Part shown: positions 55,811 through 64,000 of the stretch, in pieces
Layout: every line of letters begins with the position of its first letter
Position numbering within the stretch: the stretch's first letter is position 1
Source: Aegilops tauschii subsp. strangulata
Taxonomy: Eukaryota; Streptophyta; Magnoliopsida; Poales; Poaceae
NCBI RefSeq assembly: GCF_002575655.3
Contig: NC_053037.3
Span: 146,641,207-146,705,206 of the forward strand
Direction: 5' to 3'
Length of the DNA: 64,000 bases
The notes under the pieces: generated by a model
Told to the model about the DNA's origin: nothing
Database searches by the model: none
Seen by the model: the letters and a program-made list of their open reading frames with translations, nothing else
Translations under genes and position numbers: made by a program

Positions 55811-56550
55811 GGACCGGGGGGTCCTTTCCATTTTCCCCCCGTGCCTCTTTGCTTCTTCTTCCTCCTCGAGCCGTCCTAACCCTCACGCGCGGCCGCCGTC
55901 GTCAAGCTCCGCCCTCGACCTCAACTCCGGCCGCTGCATCAACCTGAACGCACCTGAGAAACGCGGCGATCCTCCGCTGCTCTGTCAACATCAGTAAGTT
56001 TTCCTTTCCCTTGCTCTAGATCTATCATTAGGGTTTTGGTGTTCCTCGAGGCTTGAAACTATTCTTCCCTGTTCTTCTTCATAGCATAAATGATGACCTC
56101 AGATCTGCCACTTTCTTACACGGTTGTAGTTATAATCCCCCTTTTCATCCTTAGATCATCTGCTTTGTGTAGAAAAAACTCATCTGGATCTGTTAAACTG
56201 CTTAAGCACCTGCGCTCTAGGTCAGAATATATTTTGATTTACCAACACGCTGCAGATCTGAAATTACCATGTCAATCTGTGAAACTTGTTTTTCCCTCAC
56301 TTAGGCATCTTAGACCTGTACCTTCTATACCAAAGTAGGCGGTTTAATTTTTTAGAAAAATGTTGATCCGGTAGGTACCATTAGTCCCCTGTTAAACCGC
56401 CAAGCCGTTTTATCTTTGTACCTTCTCCAATGTCTGACTCCGGTTTAACAATGTGTACATACCTTTGTCTTCTTCTGATCTTGCGTCGCTTTATAATTGT
56501 CCATTATAAATCTTAAACCGGCAATAACCATGTTTCAGCTTTCCATTGAA

Positions 56551-59500
56551 ATGGCCAAACAAGTTTACGAGTGCAACTGGGTTCCTTCCCGGGTTACTGA
56601 AGAACAACTAGACAGATGTGTCGCAACCGGCGCTTTAGCCAAGAAAGAAGTCATCCACTGGAGGGCCCCTGGTCCGGAAAATCCCCCTGGACCCAAGGAC
56701 GGAGAAGTAGTCGTGTTCACTGACCATCTGGGTCGAGGCTTTAGCCCTCCCGGTTCAAAAAAATTCCGAGATGTGTTTGCCAGCTTCCAACTCCACCCTC
56801 AAGATATTGGACCAAACTCTGTGTCCAATATTTGCAATTTCCAAGTATTTTGTGAGGTCTATCTTCAAGAGGAGCCCACAGTTGAGTTGTTCAGAGACTT
56901 TTTCTACTTGAACCGCCGTACTGAGTTTACAGATGGGCCTAATACTAAACTTGGTGGAATGGCAATTCAGAAGAGGAAAGATGTCAGCTTCCCTCACGCC
57001 AAGCTTCATAGTCACCCCAAGGACTGGAATCAAACTTGGGTTTATTGCCGAGACACGTCTCCAACTGATGAGAATCCTCTGCCGGGTTACTGTCCTCACC
57101 GGCTTAGCAACACTCATCCATTTCCTCAGAGGCTGACTGCCAAGGAACGGTCCAACTATGCACCACAACTGTCAAAGCTCAGAGCCTTTATGGCAAACTG
57201 TTTAACAGGTGTTGACTTTGTTCGCTGCTGGATATCTTGGAGCGTTCTGCCTTTAAGCCGGCACCCCGGTTTAATGTGTGAGTACACAGGGGATTTAAAA
57301 GACCCTCAACGACATATCGACATTCAGCTAACAGAAGCTGAAGTTACTGAGGCTGTCAAGAAAATATTGAATGAACCGGAAGCTGTCTGTAGCCAGACCG
57401 GGTTAAGTCCTTTCTGCATTTCCAATAAACCGCCAACTGTAAGAATCAGAACTTTTTTGTTTTAGCTTGCTCCTTTTTAAATACTCTCTCAAAATTGTGT
57501 CCATTTTTGACAGGGCGATGATCCATTCTGGAAGAAGAAACCACAGGATAAATCGGCCAAGACACCTCGCCCCAAGACCAAGGTTATTAAAAAACCTGCC
57601 AAGAAGAGGACCACTGAGTCTTCCAAACCAAATGCTGATGCTGACTTGGCTAATCCGGACTCTGAGGTAGAACTTGACTCTCTTGGTTCATTTTTCATAC
57701 ACCTCATTGACAATGACTATTATCAGGACGACGCTGAAGGCAGCCAAGCTGATGATGTAGAGGTAATTATTCTTTCCTCCGGTTCAGATCCTCTGCCAAC
57801 ACCAAAAATCCGTCGAGCAAACCGGAAAGTAAAATTTTCTCACCCCCTTGCTCACTTGGACCCAAACTTTCTTTTGAAGACGCGGCAACACGAAGCTCGC
57901 CGCACAATCCGGCACAGCGGCCAAGTAGTTACCTCCGCCGGTTTACTGAACACTCCAGTCCGGAAACGCCGATCCGAGGTCTCTTACATTCCTGATACTT
58001 CTTGCCCCAAGGCGGGTTGTTTCCGACAACCTCTTAATCCGTCTGATTCAAATTATCAGGGCACACCTCACTCATCCTCTGGCGAGTCAACGACCACACA
58101 ACTTCCACCCCTCAAGACAGTTCCTGGGTGAGTTATGTTTTTAATTTTATCCTTGATATCTTATATTTCACCTGATGTATTGACCTTTATGTTTGTTCTT
58201 CTCAGTGCCAAGCCTAGACCCAGCAAGAAGGCTCGGCTAAATAAACCGTCTGATGATAATATCACTATTGAACCAGAAAAAACTCCAGATCCGGTAGAAA
58301 CAAATGTTGACGCTCTGCTTGATGATCCGCCACCACAAGATTATGACTTCATTGTTGAAAAAGTAGAAGTTGCCCCATCAGACCAGTCCGATAAAACGAC
58401 AATCCTGGTCCGAGATGTTGATAAACCGGCAAGTCCAGCTAAGGCTACTGATAAACCGTCAACTCCAGTGAAGGCTGCTGGTGACAAGGAAGATGACATC
58501 ATGATTACTGGCTTTGGCCACACTGCTCCTGGCAATCCTGTCGCTTTATCCAAGCATAGTGCCAAGGATGAACTTTCTGCTATGGGCAAAGGCAAGTGGA
58601 ACACGGACTTGTCAAGCTATGCCCATCTCAACGCCCAAGACATTCACTCTGGCTTCTTGAACCATCTGTACACAAGCCGCGACTATGAAGCTGGCTTAGT
58701 AAACTTGATGAAAGAGCGATATGAGGTAACTAGTGCTTAACTCTGCATAAATGTTTCTCTCTTATATCCAATTCCAAATATCAACTCCAGTAGCCCCCAA
58801 GTGATGGTTTATGATATCAATCTAAACCGGGACTTTGTAATATCTCAACTTTGCATGCTTGGCCTCCAAGGGCCGGGTTATCTTTTAAAGATGAACCGGT
58901 ACTTTAGAATTATAATATTGTAACTTTCGCTGGTGTAGTCCCCAAGGGCCGGTTTAACTTATGAAGATGAACCGGGACTTTTAGAAGAATTCCCCTAATC
59001 TTACTTCGAGCAAATAGGCATTAGCCCCCAAGTATCATGTGCATAACTTGTTATGTGCTTGGTACTTTAAATATGTATTGTCAACTCATGATATGTCTGT
59101 CTCTTATAGGCTGAGCTGAGCAAAAAGGAAACTCAAGCCGCTGATCTACAAGAAAACATCAAGTCCCAGCAAGCAGAAACCTCCAAAGCCAAAGATGAAC
59201 TGACCAGTGCCTTAGCCGCCATGGAAAGGCTGAAGGAGGGTTTCAACAAGGAGCTGGCGGATTGGGACATAGAAAAATCCGCATTGCAAAAAAGAGCCGA
59301 GGACGCAGAAGCAGCTCTTAAACCGGTGGTAGACGAGTTGACTGGTGTAAAGCGGCAAATTCATGCCATGACTGTTGTTGTGTTTGGTAAGTATCCTTGC
59401 GTTAAGTTTTCAACATTTCATCCCATATATTGCTGGTTTACTGATGTTCGCAATGATGCAGGAACTCGCATTAGTCATCTGGGCTCTGACATACAGAAGA

Positions 59501-60117
59501 AGCTGAAGGCTGCCTATACTCTTATAGAGCAGTTATATACCGGCGCGCAGCGGGTCATATGCACTGCTTCTCATAACAAACCGCCCCCAACCTTAATCAA
59601 AGAAACTTTAGAAAGGTTGTCAATGCTGCCTGCCCATATTGAAGAATTGAAAAGATCGGCTGCAAGGGCAGGTGCTCTGACCGCGCTAACCCGGGCCAAA
59701 GCATGGGTGCCTGACCTTGATCCGGTGGATGTGGGCAAAGGCTATCCGAGCTTAAGGGAGGATGGATCAGAGTTTGATAATGATGCCCTCCGAGTTATAA
59801 CCAGGGAGATGCGTCCACTGGCTTGCCAATTGGCTGAAGAAGCTGACCTGTCATACTATCAGGCGAGTTATGACGTCAACAACAAATGAGTTGCTGCACC
59901 AACTCCTGAGGCTCAAAACCTCATTCCGCCAATCCGTAAGCACACCTATGCCCCTGACATTGAACCGTCCACCCTTATAAGCGATGAAGCTGTATTCCAA
60001 GCCCTAACTGGGATCGACTGGGCAACCATTGACTTCCAGCCACTGGGTAGAGATGAGGAGGATGAACCGGTGCAAGATGATCCAAAGCCGTCAAGTCAAC
60101 CTGATGACGAATCATGA
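56551..60117 (+). pseudogene. Antisense gene of the Tat Gypsy element (Transposase_28-like), one late stop
   Basis: Coding exons 56551-57438, 57514-58127, 58206-58725, 59110-59386 and 59462-60117, with GT-AG introns and correct phase throughout. About 984 residues. The start MAKQVYECNWVPSR follows a leader intron (55994-56538); an in-frame ATG at 56530 is an alternative. The N-terminal exon contains the FCEVYLQEEPTVELFRDFFY block and a GGMAIQKRKD stretch, resembling PF04195 (putative gypsy type transposon). The middle is a Lys/Pro/Asp-rich disordered linker with short DKPxSPxKA repeats; the fourth and fifth exons look coiled-coil (AELSKKETQAADLQENIKSQ). A TGA at 59887-59889 truncates the last 75 residues; CGA would fit. 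Function is unknown; it is not a DDE transposase. It is read opposite to pol, between integrase and 3' LTR. Confidence 0.72.
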
Positions 60118-61505
60118 ACCGGAGGCCGGTTTAGCCTTCTGCGTACTGCAACACTTGCCGAAAAACAATTATCCTTTTGGGCATTAAGATGCCTTGTAAT
60201 AGGCTAGTTTAAACACTTGGTCTGCTATGCCATCGCATATTTATTTTGCTTGACACCATTAATTCACCATGCTTAAGACATATGATGTTCATAATCCATG
60301 ACGATTTATTCAGGCTGTTCCTGCATACAAGAAGTTGAAAATGTCCTGGCGGTTTACCACCGGACGGGTCATGATGCCCAAATATATAGCCAGGGTTTAT
60401 AACCAAGGCTGTAAAAAGATAATCAAATATGTAAATAAATGATACCTGTGACATTGAATCACATCGTTGGTTGACCAACTTTTGTAGTAAGGGTGATAAC
60501 CCAAGTCTTGAGTACTGATAACTCCTTTCATATTATACCGGTTTATGATAAAACCGTACCGAGTTGTAATAAACACCAGATTATCCATATATAACACTGG
60601 CGACTTATAGTCGAAACCAGACCGGGTTAATAAGCACTGGATCATAACTGATCATGTACCGACAACTTGTCGTTGAAAGCCAAGCCGGGTTAACGAATGC
60701 AGGTTTATCAAAAAACATTATAAATGTCATCAAAGGAGAATTTTTTTGGCAAATAAAAGCATATGAAAACTTTTAGTCGAGGCTTTTCACGGGCTGCCAG
60801 GCCCCAAATCGAGGCTTTTCATGGGCTGCCAAGCCACTGAGTTAAACCATTTTGCAAAGCCTTTTAAGATGGACCTCAATCTTTAACCAATCGTCGTTTT
60901 AACTTTGACAAGTTCAGGGTCTATGAGATTGACTTCTCAAAACTTCAGCGGGTCATATCAGGTTTACCTGGACGGAGTGGCTTACTTAAAGAGGCAGGAT
61001 AACCCGGGGTTTTAGGTGAATACACCTGGCTTCCAAGCCGTAGCTTGATAGCCTATTACAAGTGTAGATTCTTTGTTCATTGCGAAGCAAAGAATCCCCA
61101 AGCAATATTTTGAGCTGTGCTTAGTGGTTGCCTATGTTTGAGTTGTGCTTTTGCAACACTCTCTTTGGCCCCTAAGTAATTTTCTTTTGGCCTTGAGCCG
61201 ATCAAGAGGTGTAGCTATGGTTCGAATATGACCAAGCCCCCAAGTGATTTTTCTTGTGGCCTTGCGCCGATCAAGAGGCGTAGCTATGGTTCGAATACGA
61301 CCAAGCCCCCAGTGATTTTTACATATGTCTTTATAAGCTGAATCAAGGGGTAAACCGGACGCCGCTTTATAAACAGAAGCCCCCACGGAACCACACATGA
61401 TGTAAGAAAAACAACAGATACCCCGCTTTAGCTGAGGCTCCGGTTTACTATATTGATCATAATATTTACATTGTCATAACTATGTACATAAGCAGAGCCG
61501 GTGGC
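60118..61505. other. Spacer between antisense gene and integrase, with a 69-bp duplication
   Basis: GGCCTTGAGCCGATCAAGAG at 61189 recurs at 61258 as GGCCTTGCGCCGATCAAGAG, with GTAGCTATGGTTCGAATA and ACCAAGCCCCCA in both. CGAGGCTTTTCACGGGCTGC is duplicated at 60779 and 60812. The convergent 3' ends of the antisense gene and of pol fall here. No gene. Confidence 0.65.
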
Positions 61506-64000
61506 TCAAGTATAGTAAGGCCGAAGATGAGCGATATTCCACGGCCGGTGGGTCTCCTCCTCTGATTTACGTGAGTCTTTGTGCTCTCGAACATCTATAA
61601 GGTAGTATGACCCGTTATGCAGATTCTTGCTGACCACAAAGGGCCCTTCCCAAGGCGGGGATAACTTGTGCATATCAGTCTGATCCTGGATGAGTCGGAG
61701 CACTAGATCGCCTTCTTGACAAGTTCTGGTTCTAACCCGGTGGCTGTGATAACGATGCAGATCTTGCTGATAAATCGCCGAGCGGGCTGCTGCAATGTCA
61801 CGCTCCTCATCTAACAGGTCAAGCACTTCCTGTCATGCCTTCTCATTATCAGCTTCAACATAAGCCGCCACACGAGGCGAGTCATGACGGATGTCACTAG
61901 GGAGAACTGCCGCTGCTCCGTAAACCATGAAAAAAGGCGTGTAACTCGTAGATCTGTTGGGCATGGTATTGATGCTCCATAACACAGACGGTAACTCCTC
62001 CACCCAACAAACCGGCGTCCGTTGCAAAGGAACCATGAGTCGGGGTTTTATGCCTCTCAAGATCTCTTGATTGGCTCTCTCCGCTTGACCATTAGATTGG
62101 GGGTGAGCCACTGATGATACGTCAAGCCGGATGTGCTCTCGTTGACAAAATTCTTTCATAGCACCCTTGGACAGATTAGTGCCATTATCAGTTATAATGC
62201 TGTGTGGAAAGCCAAACCGGAAAATCACCTTCTTGATGAATTGAACCGCCATAGCTGCGTCACACTTACTAACTGGCTCTGCCTCCACCCACTTAGTGAA
62301 CTTGTCAACTACCACCAACAGGTGGGTCTTCTTATCCCTGGATCTCTTAAAGGGCCCAACCATATCCAGCCCCCAAGTCGCAAACGGCCAAGTGATTGGA
62401 ATCATCCTCAATTCTTGAGCCGGTACATGAGCACGTCGTGGGAATTTTTGACAGCCATCACACCTTTTGACCAAGTCCTCAGCATCGGCATGAGCCGTCA
62501 GCCAATAAAACTGTGACGAAAAGCCTTGGCTACCGGAGACTTTGAACCGGCGTGGTGACCACAATCCCCTTCGTGGATCTCACGCAAAATCTCACGGCCT
62601 TCTTCAGGAGACACACAACGTTGAAACGCCCTTGTCACACTGCAATGATGTAACTCTCCATTAACAATAGCCATGGACTTGGACCGCCGGATTATCTGCC
62701 TGGCCAAGGTTTCATCCTCCGGTAACTCGCCCAGTTCATATACGCCAAATATGGGACCGTCCAATCTGGGATGACATGAAGAGCCGCCACCAACTGAGCC
62801 TCCGGATCAGGAACAGCCAAATCCTCCTCTGTTGGGAGCTTGACCAACGGATTATGCAGCACATCAAGAAAGACATTGGGCGGAACCGGTTTACGCTGGG
62901 AACCCAAACGACTTAAAGCGTCCGCCGCTTCGTTCTTCCACCAGTCCACATGATCGACCTGATAACCTTTGAAGTGACCTACAACAATGTCCACCTCTCG
63001 ACGATATGCTGCCATGAGTGGGTCCTTGGAATCCCAAGTACCAGACACTTGTTGAGCCACCAGGTCCGAGTCACCGAAGCACTTGACCCAGCTTAAATTC
63101 ATCTCCTTAGCCATCCAAAGACCGTGGAGTAAAGCCTCGTACTCAGCTGCATTGTTAGTGCAAGGGAACATTAAACGGAGAACATAACAAAACTTATCAC
63201 CTCGCGGGGAAGTTAATACGACTCCAGCCCCCGAACCCTCCAATTGCCTGGACCCATCGAAATGAATAATCCAATAAGTATGATTCGGCTTCTCTTCTGG
63301 CGCCTGTAACTCTGTCCAGTCATTGATGAAGTCCACAAGTGCCTGAGACTTGATCGCCGTCTGGGGCATATATTTTAACCCGTGAGGCCCAAGCTCAATA
63401 GCCCACTTGGCAACCTGGCCTGTTGCTTCCCTGTTCTGGATTATATCCCCTAAAGGAGCAGAACTGACCACAGTGATGGGATGACCCTGGAAATATTGCT
63501 TAAGCTTTCGGCTTGCCATGAAAACTCCATACACCAGCTTCTGCCAATGTGGGTACCTCTCCTTGGACTCAATAAGTACTTCACTGATATAATAAACCGG
63601 CCGTTGAACCGGATACTCCTTTCTGGCCTCCTTGCGCTCCACCACAATAGCCACACTGACAGCCCGGGCATTAGCAGCCACATATAACAACAAGGGCTCT
63701 TTCTTAACAGGAGCAGCAAGGACCGGCGGCTCGGCCAGCTGCCGCTTCAAGTCCTCAAATGCTTCATTGGCGGCGTCACTCCAGACGAAGTCATCCGTCT
63801 TCTTCAGCATCTGATATAAAGGGATGGCCTTCTCCCCAAGGCGACTGATAAACCGGCTCAAGGCTGCAATCCGGCCTGCCAGGCGTTGGACATCATTGAT
63901 GCACTTCGGTTAAGGCAAAGAAGTTATAGCTTTGATTTTCTCCGGATTAGCTTCAATGCCCCTGTTAGACACCAGAAAGCCCAAGAGTTTGCCTGCCGGT
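61506..64000 (-). pseudogene. Tat Gypsy pol: RT end, dual RNase H, integrase
   Basis: From 64000 down: RT end KLLGFLVSNRGIEANPEKI, a stop just before PKCINDVQRLAGR, then the RT-linked RNase H (FVWSDAANEAFEDLKRQL, YYISEVLIESKERY). A second RNase H follows (HFDGSRQLEGSGAGVVL, NNAAEYEALLHGL, FGDSDLVAQQ, NEAADALSRL), which is the extra Tat domain. Integrase has the zinc region (CDGCQKF), Asp in WGLDMVGPF, Asp in ITDNGTN and Glu in QSNGQAERAN, and finally the GPF module (LSPPWEGPFVV). Frameshifts near 62745 and 62540 and a TGA at 61833-61835 (CGA would fit) break it. Catalytic residues themselves are retained, so inactivation is recent in character. Confidence 0.88.

Larger units (their letters stand above)
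55011..64000 (-). mobile_element. Tat-lineage Gypsy element with antisense gene, 3' part
   Basis: On the minus strand: RT end, RNase H, second RNase H and integrase (64000-61506), spacer, a gene on the opposite strand (56551-60117), polypurine tract and 3' LTR (55535-55011). Dual RNase H and an antisense ORF before the 3' LTR are hallmarks of the Tat clade. CCGGG at 55006-55010 would be the target duplication within the Copia 5' LTR. The element's 5' half is beyond the window. Confidence 0.85.

Overview
The window is a nested stack of transposable elements from a large grass genome, almost certainly a Triticeae (wheat, goatgrass or barley relative). The evidence is a BARE1/WIS/Angela-type Copia element with about 1.8-kb LTRs, Tat-lineage Gypsy elements, a CACTA DNA transposon, and Stowaway and Tourist MITEs. 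I find no intact single-copy host gene, no rRNA or tRNA gene and no CRISPR array. Family assignments come from reading motifs and ends; no database was searched.

Left part (1-14652). Positions 1-4205 are the 3' end of a decayed Gypsy element: a pol remnant, repeats, an antisense ORF with a B3-like domain (2214-2983, minus), a polypurine tract and the 3' LTR (3327-4205). It lies inside the 3' untranslated region of a second LTR element, whose 3' LTR (4981-9093) is split by a 2.7-kb solo LTR (6012-8745) flanked by the 5-bp duplication TAACT. That second element appears to interrupt the gag region of a Copia element, whose protease-integrase-RT-RNase H region continues at 9094-12840 and ends in a short LTR. 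A solo LTR of the second family, in opposite orientation, follows at 13123-14523 with the perfect duplication TGCAC.

Middle part (14653-55010). A minus-strand BARE1/WIS/Angela-like Copia element has its 3' LTR at 14653-16447, pol at 16481-19608, gag at 52227-53067 and part of its 5' LTR at 54306-55010. It is cut between gag and protease by a 32,615-bp CACTA transposon (19609-52223, TSD CAT). The CACTA has near-identical termini, subterminal arrays on both sides and no transposase ORF that I can recognise. It carries a reconstructable six-exon gene of unknown function near its left end, at least three further gene-like segments (36.1-36.5, 40.0-40.7 and 42.9-45.5 kb), several MITEs, a 4.24-kb putative solo LTR (30182-34421), a 2-kb pyrimidine-rich tract and five degenerate copies of a 0.65-0.95-kb unit (46.9-50.6 kb).

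Right part (55011-64000). A minus-strand Tat-lineage Gypsy element is inserted in the 5' LTR of the Copia element. Its 3' LTR is 55011-55535. Its pol (61506-64000, running off the window) has dual RNase H domains. Between them, on the opposite strand, lies an intron-containing antisense gene (56551-60117) with its own TATA box; its N-terminal part resembles the Transposase_28 'putative gypsy type transposon' family.

How it fits together: insertion order follows from who interrupts whom. The 9-13 kb Copia element predates the 4.2-9.1 kb LTR element, which predates the solo LTR and the Gypsy at 1-4205. The BARE-like element predates both the CACTA and the Tat Gypsy. All retroelement coding regions visible here carry stops or frameshifts. 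The most notable content is the giant cargo-carrying CACTA and the two different antisense genes in two Gypsy elements.
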